64,000 nucleotides of DNA from assembly GCF_018598175.1 (NCBI RefSeq), contig NZ_JAHESE010000035.1, positions 1 to 64,000 on the forward strand, written 5' to 3'. Of this stretch, positions 1-6,943 are shown piece by piece. The position numbers and the translations under genes were made by a program. Below the pieces are notes generated by a model. It saw only the letters and a list, made by a program, of their open reading frames with translations. It was not told the origin of the DNA and did no database searches. The first letter of the stretch is position 1, and every line of letters begins with the position of its first letter. The stretch comes from Dawidia cretensis (GTDB lineage Bacteria; Bacteroidota; Bacteroidia; Cytophagales; Cyclobacteriaceae).

Positions 1-398
1 AAGCTGCCGTTGGCGGCCTGGCTGTTCAGCGCCCAATCGATCCACTTTTGCGCGCGTTGTTTTAGCTCGGCGTCGTGCAGGGAATATGCGAGTCCGATCA
101 GCCCCCGCAAATAATAGGTAGGGCGCTCCCAGTCAGAGTCGGGCGCTTTGCCGCCCAGCCAGGCGGCGTCTGATTTCAGCTCGGAATAAATCGCTTCGGA
201 ATGACCCGTCAGGCCGTTCTTTTGCAGTGTTAATTGCGTCGCCAGCCACCCCTTGGGGGTAATGCTACCCAACGGTAGGGCTATGAATGGCGTGGGTTGC
301 AGGGGCGTCCGGTTGGAAACATAGTTCGCGTTTTGGGCGTGCGCCGCGTACAGCCACAGGCAGGCCCCGGCCAGCAGGACAATGGTCTTCGGTCTCAT
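1..398 (-). CDS. GH127-like (DUF1680) glycoside hydrolase, N-terminal part
   Basis: The start codon is at 398 and the gene runs off the left edge, leaving about 132 codons. A signal peptide (hydrophobic stretch ending near AHAQ) precedes the mature start. The conserved opening of the beta-L-arabinofuranosidase/DUF1680 family is visible: LPLGSITPKGWLATQL, GLTGHSE, SAAWLGG-like and WERPTYYLRGL, followed by QKWIDWALNSQ. The family contains GH127 enzymes that remove beta-L-arabinofuranose from plant glycans; the catalytic zinc-binding Glu/Cys region lies outside the window. Periplasmic or surface location is inferred from the signal peptide. Confidence 0.75.
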   Translation of the reverse strand, partial: MRPKTIVLLAGACLWLYAAHAQNANYVSNRTPLQPTPFIALPLGSITPKGWLATQLTLQKNGLTGHSEAIYSELKSDAAWLGGKAPDSDWERPTYYLRGLIGLAYSLHDAELKQRAQKWIDWALNSQAANGS

Positions 399-506
399 GA
401 TGTGTGTTTTGTCTTGCTAGTTTACAATTTTATTTCACAAGACAGAAAGCGAAAACAGTGTGCGTGTGGAGTGTGAGCGCGAATAAAGGCATTTCGACGC
501 ACAACA

Positions 507-1298
507 CTAGGCAAAATAACGTTGCATGGAATCGTGCAGGATGGGTTTTACGTCCTCAAACAGGTTCTGTGTGTTGATATAGCCATAGAAGGCATCGAAG
601 GGGATTGCCTCCAGGCGTGCGTGGATGCGGCGCATTTCTTTTACGGGTAGCGGTATTTTGTTGGGATAGCTGCGCTGCACCGAGAAATGTTTTTTGCTGG
701 GCGACAGGAACAGGGTATCGCCGCATAAAATGCTGCCCTGCGGTGATAGGAACGGTATGTGCAACAGGCTGCTTCCTTCGAAGTGGCCGCCGATGAGGAA
801 TAACTTCATGCCATTCCAGAGCGCAAGCTCATCGCCTTCCCAAAGTTGAATATGCGGTCCTTGTTGCACGATGTGCATGGCGTCGTGCCGGTGGATGTAT
901 ACCGGGCATTGAAACACGTCGGCCCAGTCGTTCATGTTGCTATAATAATGCGGGTGCGAGAAGGCAATGGCCTGCAAACCGCCGTGCGCCTGAATGAAGG
1001 CGACGGTGGCTTCGTCGAGTAGGGGAATACAATCCCACAGGATATTGCCATGTTCCGAGAGTACCAACAGCGCCCGCTGGCCGATTGCAAAGGTGGGATT
1101 GACTTCCAGCTGGTACAGATTTTCGCGAAGCCTGGTCACTTTCATGCTATGCTTGTGGTGTAATTCTTCAGTGGTCGTCCAGCGTTGGCCGCCGTCGGGA
1201 ATATACTGACGCTCTTCGTTGCAGATGGTGCAAAGCGTCGGCACGTTGTCATTCGGATAATAGGTGCCGCAGGTGCTGCACACGGTTTGGGGGGTCAT
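507..1298 (-). CDS. MBL-fold metallo-hydrolase-like protein with N-terminal zinc ribbon
   Basis: This 263-residue protein begins with a probable zinc ribbon (Cys7, Cys10, Cys23, Cys26) and continues as a metallo-beta-lactamase fold. The first metal motif reads SHPHYYSNM around residues 114-122: the two His of HxHxDH are kept, but the Asp-His pair is replaced by Tyr-Ser. GGHFEGS and CGDTLF mark the later MBL motifs. It may therefore bind one metal or act on an unusual substrate. The gene starts 3 bases after the stop of the DoxX-like gene, so the two are probably co-transcribed. No specific substrate is proposed. Confidence 0.75.
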   Translation of the reverse strand: MTPQTVCSTCGTYYPNDNVPTLCTICNEERQYIPDGGQRWTTTEELHHKHSMKVTRLRENLYQLEVNPTFAIGQRALLVLSEHGNILWDCIPLLDEATVAFIQAHGGLQAIAFSHPHYYSNMNDWADVFQCPVYIHRHDAMHIVQQGPHIQLWEGDELALWNGMKLFLIGGHFEGSSLLHIPFLSPQGSILCGDTLFLSPSKKHFSVQRSYPNKIPLPVKEMRRIHARLEAIPFDAFYGYINTQNLFEDVKPILHDSMQRYFA

Positions 1299-1301
1299 GG
1301 C

Positions 1302-1703
1302 TTAGCGGGTTAAAAGTTGGTCGATGCTCCAGGGAAAGTCTTTCAGGCTGGATAGCAGGAGCGCTGCTGCCGAAAATACAAAGACGCTGTAGTCCAGCGG
1401 CTCTTTGAGGCCGAACGACCAGGCCATTGACAACGCGAAGAAGATTGTTAATGTGGCGCTGCCGAGGGCGGCCCAGGCTGTTTGATAGCCGACAAACAGG
1501 AGGATGGCCAGGACGACTTCCAGCGTGGTGGCCGCGACGGCCAGGAACGGGATCCAGCCGGCGGGTGCCCAGGAGCACGTTTGGGCGGTGTAGTCCAGAA
1601 AGCCTTTCCAGCCACTCGAGCGTGCGCCCCACAGGCCGAGCCGCGAGGCCACGGCAGAAAGGAACGTAGCCGATAATGCCAGGCGTAAGAGAAGTTGTTG
1701 CAT
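1302..1703 (-). CDS. DoxX-like integral membrane protein
   Basis: The 133-residue protein has four predicted hydrophobic segments (roughly residues 5-25, 47-70, 75-97 and 105-120) and the small size typical of DoxX/MauE-type membrane proteins. Its function is unknown beyond a possible redox or quinone-linked role in that superfamily. It is the first gene of a two-gene unit with the MBL-fold gene and lies divergent from the MocR regulator, which may control it through the shared 89-bp intergenic region. Confidence 0.6.
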   Translation of the reverse strand: MQQLLLRLALSATFLSAVASRLGLWGARSSGWKGFLDYTAQTCSWAPAGWIPFLAVAATTLEVVLAILLFVGYQTAWAALGSATLTIFFALSMAWSFGLKEPLDYSVFVFSAAALLLSSLKDFPWSIDQLLTR

Positions 1704-1745
1704 AGGATTTTCGTTTGAATGTTACGCCTCAAAACTATATGTTTA

Positions 1746-1790
1746 CTGGATGAGCGAAATAATCCAGTTTTAATAAATTACCTCATCCAG
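1746..1790. promoter_or_regulatory. Candidate MocR operator (repeated CTGGAT half sites)
   Basis: The 89-bp gap between the divergent DoxX-like and MocR genes holds a perfect 9-bp inverted repeat, CTGGATGAG at 1746-1754 and CTCATCCAG at 1782-1790. A further ATCCAG at 1762-1767 forms an inverted pair with the first half site and a direct repeat with the last. The last half site ends 2 bases before the MocR ATG. MocR-family proteins bind repeated half sites in their own promoters, so autoregulation is inferred. Confidence 0.5.
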
Positions 1791-1792
1791 CT

Positions 1793-3265
1793 ATGAAACT
1801 GTTACAGGAACTGATTGAGATTGATGCGACATCGTCGGTGCCGGTATACCTGCAAATCAGCAATGCGATCATTGCCGGTATCCGGCAGGGTAAATTACGG
1901 AAGGGTTTAAAGCTGCCCGGCACGCGGGAGCTGGGTGCCTTGCTGGAGGTCAATCGCATGACGGTCGTTGCCGCATTTCAGGAGCTCGACGCGCAAGGCT
2001 GGATCGAGCTGCGCGCGCGCCAGGGCACCTTTGTCAAGGCGGTACCGCCGTTGTTGGCGCCGTTGCGGATCATGCGACAAACAACGCCTGCCGGCTTTTC
2101 CGAAACAGTGGGATTTAGCTATGACAAAAAACGTATCCTTCCCGTCGCGACATCCGATTTCCAATCTACCCATAGATTGGTATTCAACGATGGCTTCCCC
2201 GACATCCGGCTGGCGCCTATTCAAGAGCTTGGGGCTGCTATTCGCAATCTCTCCCGCCGCAGCGTTAATCGGAAGTACCTGCAATACGGTGGCGCGCAGG
2301 GCACGTTATTGCTGCGACAAACGCTGGCGGAGCTTTTATGCGATACGCGCGGCCTGGCGGTGACACCGGAGAATATACTCATCACCAAAGGCGCCCAGAT
2401 GGGGATTTTTGTGGCGGGCTCGGTGATCTTAAAGCCCGGTGATGAGGTCATTGTCGGCAAACCCGGCTACAACATGGCGGACATTACCTTCCGGCAACTG
2501 GGTGCGCGGCTGAACGAGGTCTCCGTCGACGGCGATGGGATCGATACGGCCAAAGTAGAACAGCTGTGTAAGAAGAAAAAGATCCGGTTGCTTTATGTCA
2601 TTCCTCATCATCACAACCCCACCACGGTAACGCTGTCGCCTGAACGGCGGATGCATTTGCTGCACCTGGCGGCGCAGTATAAATTTGCTATCCTGGAAGA
2701 CGATTATGATTACGACTTTCATTATGCCAGCCGTCCCATTATGCCGATGGCCAGTCATGACAGCCGGGGCAATGTAGTCTACGTCGGTACCCTGACCAAG
2801 ACGTTTGCACCTGCCGTGCGGTTCGGCTTTATCGTGGCGCCGGCGGACTTTATTCAAACCGCTACTTACTTCCGCAAGACGGTCGATACGCAGGGGGATA
2901 GTTTTATGGAGCATGCCATTGCCGAGCTATACCGCGATGGTACGCTGACGCGGCACATCAAGAAATCGGTGAAGCTGTACCGCGAGCGACGGGACCATTT
3001 CTGTGATTTGCTGAAGGCCGAGTTGCCGGGGCACCTTGATTTTACGATTCCTGACGGGGGGATGTCTGTGTGGGCGCGGTTTCGCGCTGATTTGAAGAAG
3101 GTGTCGCCCCGGGCTTTCGAGAAGGGACTTGTTATTAAAGATGGGACGAGCTATGATTCTGGCAGGGCTAAGTATAATGCCGTGCGACTGGGGTTTGCTT
3201 CGCTCGATCTGAAAGAGCAGGAGCAGGCTGTGGGGATTTTGAAGGGAATATTGGGAACAGTATGA
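1793..3265 (+). CDS. MocR/PdxR-type regulator: GntR HTH fused to class I aminotransferase
   Basis: This 490-residue protein has an N-terminal GntR winged helix (residues about 13-80, with GLKLPGTRELGALLEVNR) joined to a fold-type I aminotransferase domain. PLP motifs are present: PHHHNPTT near residue 270, LEDDYDYDFHY, and the Schiff-base lysine in TLTKTFAP at Lys336. In this family PLP or a PLP adduct is the effector. It is transcribed divergently from the DoxX/MBL pair with candidate operator repeats between them, so it probably regulates itself and that pair. The target pathway cannot be named from the sequence. Confidence 0.9.
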   Translation: MKLLQELIEIDATSSVPVYLQISNAIIAGIRQGKLRKGLKLPGTRELGALLEVNRMTVVAAFQELDAQGWIELRARQGTFVKAVPPLLAPLRIMRQTTPAGFSETVGFSYDKKRILPVATSDFQSTHRLVFNDGFPDIRLAPIQELGAAIRNLSRRSVNRKYLQYGGAQGTLLLRQTLAELLCDTRGLAVTPENILITKGAQMGIFVAGSVILKPGDEVIVGKPGYNMADITFRQLGARLNEVSVDGDGIDTAKVEQLCKKKKIRLLYVIPHHHNPTTVTLSPERRMHLLHLAAQYKFAILEDDYDYDFHYASRPIMPMASHDSRGNVVYVGTLTKTFAPAVRFGFIVAPADFIQTATYFRKTVDTQGDSFMEHAIAELYRDGTLTRHIKKSVKLYRERRDHFCDLLKAELPGHLDFTIPDGGMSVWARFRADLKKVSPRAFEKGLVIKDGTSYDSGRAKYNAVRLGFASLDLKEQEQAVGILKGILGTV

Positions 3266-3330
3266 GTGTGAGAGCGAGCGCAATGATTTTTTCGGGACTG
3301 TTGCCGGGTGGGTATATGATTACGAGCTTT

Positions 3331-3400
3331 CTCGGCAGTCTGAAGACTGTCATTGGAATAGGTCCAAGTCGCCTCCATTCGGTCGGAAGACTTGAACCAG
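3331..3400 (+). repeat. Double-hairpin intergenic repeat, copy 1
   Basis: First of three closely similar ~71-bp sequences. It contains CAGTCTGAAGACTG (a palindrome with 2-base loop) followed by a second imperfect hairpin, GGTCCAAGTC ... GACTTGAACC. In this copy the outer pairs of the first hairpin have decayed. It lies between the convergent ends of the MocR gene and the hypothetical gene at 3426. Confidence 0.85.
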
Positions 3401-3425
3401 ATGCGCGTGTGTCGTGGCATGAGTA

Positions 3426-4355
3426 TTAGCCTGTTTCGGGTGGAGACTTGGGCCTGTCAGGGTGCCAGTCTCTGACCGGTGTGGATTGCCGTCCGCGCGG
3501 TATGCCTGCGCGGTCGACAGGCTGCCGGAAGAATCTTTGCAAAAAAGTCATCGGCCGCGGTGTGCGACGTTTCTTTATTTTGCGGACCACCCGGGTGGGT
3601 ACTATTTCTGCACCCACCAATGTCAGGGCGTGAAAAGCTTTATTCGTGAGCGGATAGAAGCATCCATTGGTCTCCTGCATAAATTCAATTCCCAGCACGT
3701 GCAGTCGCAATGTTCCTGGTTCGTAGGCCAACGTGTTTGTGAGGGATATATTCATGGGAGTTTTGCCCTTTGCGGGAAACGCTTCACTGGTCGTTGTCTG
3801 GACTGCATGGTTGCCGGTTGCAGGATCGATATAGGCCACGCTGCTGACCACACGATAATGGGATGCACTTTTTGGAGCATAGAGATGATGCGCGGGAATA
3901 ACGTCGGTAAACGACGTGACCGTGGTGTTGCGATCTTTACCCGGCATTACTGAATACGGTGTGCGCAGGAGCTTGCTAAAAGAAGTTCCTTTATTGAACT
4001 CGACACCTAGTAGGGGTGTGATGTCGCCGTGCAGAATGGAGCGTTTTCCAGGTATGTGCGTGGCGTCTGTGCGAATAGCAGTCGTTACTGCGCTTGTTAG
4101 CCGGCTTGTCATATGGCGATCTGCCACGGACGCGTAGACTGCCCTGAATGCCGCACGGATGGATTTTACCAACGCGGCGCCGTGGGCAAAGTCGCTATTG
4201 TTTTCGCGCACGCGTGCAAATGCGGCGTCCATGCGGATACGCTCGGCGTTCACCGAGGTCTTCCGACGTCTTAGGGGACCAAATTTTGGATGTATATAGC
4301 ATACATCTTCACCTATCGGACCTTCCAAAATAATGATGCCTGTCTGTTTTGCCAT
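3426..4355 (-). CDS. Bacteroidota-specific hypothetical protein
   Basis: The 309-residue protein opens with MAKQTGIIILEGPIGEDVCY and carries blocks such as RIRMDAAFARVRENNSDFAHG, VADRHMTSRLTSA and IPGKRSILHG. This resembles a family of uncharacterised Bacteroidota proteins that I recall opening with MAKQTGII-KL-GTIG and sharing the TRENG-FG and SRLT blocks. No catalytic motif or signal peptide is seen. The last ~55 residues are very rich in Arg and Pro and look unlike the rest, so the tail may be unstructured or extended by divergence. Function unknown. Confidence 0.65.
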   Translation of the reverse strand: MAKQTGIIILEGPIGEDVCYIHPKFGPLRRRKTSVNAERIRMDAAFARVRENNSDFAHGAALVKSIRAAFRAVYASVADRHMTSRLTSAVTTAIRTDATHIPGKRSILHGDITPLLGVEFNKGTSFSKLLRTPYSVMPGKDRNTTVTSFTDVIPAHHLYAPKSASHYRVVSSVAYIDPATGNHAVQTTTSEAFPAKGKTPMNISLTNTLAYEPGTLRLHVLGIEFMQETNGCFYPLTNKAFHALTLVGAEIVPTRVVRKIKKRRTPRPMTFLQRFFRQPVDRAGIPRGRQSTPVRDWHPDRPKSPPETG

Positions 4356-4683
4356 GCGTGTCCCCCTCGTTTAGCGTTATACGGCTAATGTCGGAAAAGA
4401 AGGAGGACGTGTCAACCGTATTATTCAGGTTAGGAATGTTTTACGAGTGAATTGTATGTTTTTGGACGTATTTGTATTTCGTTCTGCAGAAATTATAGAT
4501 AACGGACTCGATGGGCGGAAATTTTGTAGCGATGGGATAAGTATGTAATAGCTTTGGTATGCTCTATGTACGGCTATGGTATAGCTTTGATACGGGTATG
4601 ATGGTCTTTTAAGGCTGGGTGATCAGCTTTTTCCGGTGGTTGTACCCCCAGAGGATCATCTCATCCACGAGTTCATTACTGAA
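4356..4683. other. Non-coding gap with repeated GGTAT-type motif
   Basis: This stretch of 328 bases lies upstream of the hypothetical gene (minus strand) and holds its presumed promoter. Between about 4548 and 4604 a short motif recurs imperfectly (TTTGGTATG, TATGGTATA, CGGGTATGA). On the minus strand 4609-4699 encodes a 29-residue open end (GQHFSNELVDEMILWGYNHR then KKLITQP and stop) that has no start and may be a gene remnant. Nothing else is recognised. Confidence 0.3.
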
Positions 4684-5060
4684 ATGTTGTCCGGGCACTT
4701 ACGTGAGCAAGGCGTGGCAAATGTTACTGTCAATACCATGCACCCGGGCGCGGTAGCAACGGCTTTGGCCTGCAGAGCGACTTAGGCCGCGTGTTAAATA
4801 CATTGGTAAAGGTAGCGCGGTTGTTTTTCCGGACGCCGGAGAAAGGGGCGGAGACGTTGGTGTACCTGGCAGCCGATGCCGCCGTGAAAGGCGTAAGCGG
4901 GAAATATTTTATTGACTTGAAGCCCGCGTTAGTTAGTAGAAAGTACGACTCCATAGAGAATCGAAAAAAGGTTTGGGATTACTGCGTGCGCGTGATTGCA
5001 ACGGTGGAAGCGGTACGAGCTGACGGTTCGTCTACAGCGTATGAATATAGCCCCGTGTGA
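4684..5060 (+). pseudogene. Short-chain dehydrogenase remnant, frameshifted and N-terminally deleted
   Basis: Only the C-terminal third of an SDR (retinol-dehydrogenase-like) is left. Frame 1 reads LSGHLREQGVANVTVNTMHP followed by GAVATAL, the usual region after the catalytic Tyr/Lys. Near 4765 one G seems to be missing (ttggcc where ttgggcc would keep frame), and the reading moves to the frame giving GLQSDLGRVLNTLVKVARLF, then TPEKGAETLVYLAADAAVKG and SGKYFIDLKPA. The Rossmann domain with the TGxxxGxG motif and the YxxxK motif are absent. The 3' end overlaps the ABC ATPase gene on the other strand. Confidence 0.7.
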
Positions 5061-5691
5061 CAAGGTCTTCGTGATCTTTTATGGCAAACGTACGCCCATC
5101 GGATAAAATATAGAGATGATCCGCCACGGATAATACCTGGCGATAAAGATGGTCGGTCAGAATAATACCTTTCCGTTCTTTCGCTTTTGTCAATACGTGC
5201 CGGAGTATATCCACATGCACGGGCATCACGCCGGTGAAGGGTTCATCCAATAAGCAAAAGGTAGCCCGGGAATGCAGGACCATCATGGCTTCGATGATGC
5301 GGCGGTAGCCGCCGGAGAGCTCGCGGGACCGGAGCGACAAAAACTGTTCTGCTTCGGGAAAGTATTCCAGGATGTGCCGCGGGTCGACATCAAATAGCCG
5401 GAGCGCCTGCCGGAGCTGAATGTTCGCGGGGATCAGATCCTCTTGCGGCAGGTATGCAATGATCTGTTTCTTCATATAGTCGCCGGCGAGGTATTGCCCG
5501 TTGATGCGTACCGACCGGACGGGTACCGGGAGGCTGCCAAATACTACCTTTAGCAAGCTGGACTTGCCACAACCATTGCGTCCCAGTATACCCGTGATAT
5601 TGCCTACCGGGCATTTCATGTAGATACCCGAGAGAATCCTTTGCGGCCCATAGCTTAGCTCGATGCCATCGAATTCTAACAGATCGTTCAT
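5032..5691 (-). CDS. ABC transporter ATP-binding protein
   Basis: A 219-residue stand-alone ABC ATPase. Walker A is GRNGCGKSS (residues 37-45), the signature is LSGGY (125-129, Tyr in place of the usual Gln), Walker B is CLLDEP (146-151) and the switch His is His181. I chose the ATG at 5691 because it overlaps the stop of the upstream membrane gene as ATGA, indicating translational coupling; a longer start at 5727 lies inside that gene. The partner is presumably the 97-residue membrane protein encoded just upstream, but the exported substrate is unknown. Confidence 0.85.
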   Translation of the reverse strand: MNDLLEFDGIELSYGPQRILSGIYMKCPVGNITGILGRNGCGKSSLLKVVFGSLPVPVRSVRINGQYLAGDYMKKQIIAYLPQEDLIPANIQLRQALRLFDVDPRHILEYFPEAEQFLSLRSRELSGGYRRIIEAMMVLHSRATFCLLDEPFTGVMPVHVDILRHVLTKAKERKGIILTDHLYRQVLSVADHLYILSDGRTFAIKDHEDLVTRGYIHTL

Positions 5692-5981
5692 ACGAACTGT
5701 GCGGTTAGGATGATGAGAAGAAGCCAAATGCTCAGATCAAATAATGCGGTAAGCGTATATAATCGGGGTGTTGAGTACCCCAGGTTGTGAAAGAAATAGA
5801 GTCGCCCGGCGTGAGAGAGGTGAAACAAGGCACCGAGCAGCGGAATGGTAAAGACCTTTAACCAGAACAGCGCCAATCCGTAAAAGCCCGACCCGTTGTC
5901 GAGGATTATGTAACAACTAAAAAGATTGACGGCGGTTGAAGGGTACAGAAAGTTTCGGTAGAAGGTAAAGATGGCAAGCAT
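5688..5981 (-). CDS. Small multi-pass membrane protein linked to ABC ATPase
   Basis: The 97-residue protein is strongly hydrophobic, with three likely membrane segments (about residues 12-33, 36-56 and 74-95). It has no recognised family signature. Its stop overlaps the start of the ABC ATPase gene by four bases, so the two products are made together and may form a complex. It is short for a permease, so it could be an accessory subunit or a degenerate permease. Confidence 0.55.
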   Translation of the reverse strand: MLAIFTFYRNFLYPSTAVNLFSCYIILDNGSGFYGLALFWLKVFTIPLLGALFHLSHAGRLYFFHNLGYSTPRLYTLTALFDLSIWLLLIILTAQFV

Positions 5982-6085
5982 GGCGGATGAAAGGCAAAGT
6001 ATATGCCAATTTATGGTATGGTTCCACCAGGCTTTTATGGATCGCGGAATTATAGCATATTAGGACAAATTTAGACGCCACCACG

Positions 6086-6838
6086 ATGCCACTCACCAGA
6101 AGGCTTTTTTTGCACCAGGCAACCCTGGCCACTGCAGCACTGCCCTTGCCGCGCCATTTTTTTAGTGACACTATACCCGTGGGCGATGGCCAGTCGTTTA
6201 CCGTGTTGTTCCAGGGCGATTCTATTACGGATGGCAACCGTGGGCGTACAGACGACCCGAATCATATCATGGGCCATGGCTATGCATTCAGCATTGCCAG
6301 CCGCCTGGGCGCCGATCATCCCGAACGAAATCTCACGTTTATCAACAAGGGTATCAGTGGTAACACCATTACCGACCTGGCCGCGCGCTGGGAGGCGGAG
6401 GCACTGGCCCTTAAACCTGACGTGGTGAGCATTCTCATTGGTGTGAACGATGTATTCTTTGCCTTGCGGAATCAGCAGGACCCCGAAGGTAGCAGCTTTG
6501 GCGAGCGCTATTCAACGCTGCTCACCGCAACACAGCAGGCATTGCCCAACGCCGTGTTGGTGCTGGGAGAACCGTTTATACTACCCATAGGCCCGGTTAA
6601 AGAAAATCTGTCGGCGTGGCAGCCTGCGGTCGCGAAACGCCAAACAGTTGTACGCAATCTTGCGAAGCGCTTTAACGCCGTGTTTGTAGGCTATCAGCAG
6701 GTGTTCCAGGACGCTTGTAAAATGGCGCCGGCCGACTATTGGATCTGGGATGGTATACATCCGACGGTGCCCGGACATGAGCTGATGGCGCGTGCGTGGC
6801 TGCGGCAAGTGGGAAAGCGGGTGCCCCAGCTTCGATAA
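6086..6838 (+). CDS. SGNH/GDSL-family hydrolase, exported
   Basis: This 250-residue protein starts with a basic leader (LTRRLFLHQATLATAALPLP) that resembles an export signal with a Tat-like RR. The esterase blocks follow: block I GDSITDG with nucleophile Ser46, a glycine block near GISGNT, block III GVND, and block V DGIH with Asp222 and His225. Family members deacetylate carbohydrates or hydrolyse lipids. The nearby glycan genes suggest a carbohydrate esterase role, which is inference. Confidence 0.85.
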   Translation: MPLTRRLFLHQATLATAALPLPRHFFSDTIPVGDGQSFTVLFQGDSITDGNRGRTDDPNHIMGHGYAFSIASRLGADHPERNLTFINKGISGNTITDLAARWEAEALALKPDVVSILIGVNDVFFALRNQQDPEGSSFGERYSTLLTATQQALPNAVLVLGEPFILPIGPVKENLSAWQPAVAKRQTVVRNLAKRFNAVFVGYQQVFQDACKMAPADYWIWDGIHPTVPGHELMARAWLRQVGKRVPQLR

Positions 6839-6943
6839 CGAAGTGCGAATGCCCTAAATTGGCCTGGCGTGCGCGAAGATGACAGTACAGGCTATGAAAG
6901 TTCGGCGATCTTCTTATTTTGCGATACTACAACAACATAATTG

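Noticed and set aside
4255-4275. Sequence similar to the last part of the intergenic repeat
   Set aside because: Only a short match inside a coding gene, with no second hairpin; not a fourth copy.
4609-4699. 29-residue minus-strand reading (GQHFSNELVDEMILWGYNHR, KKLITQP) that ends at a stop
   Set aside because: It has no start and a stop just upstream, so it may be a remnant of an unknown gene, but I could not identify the family.
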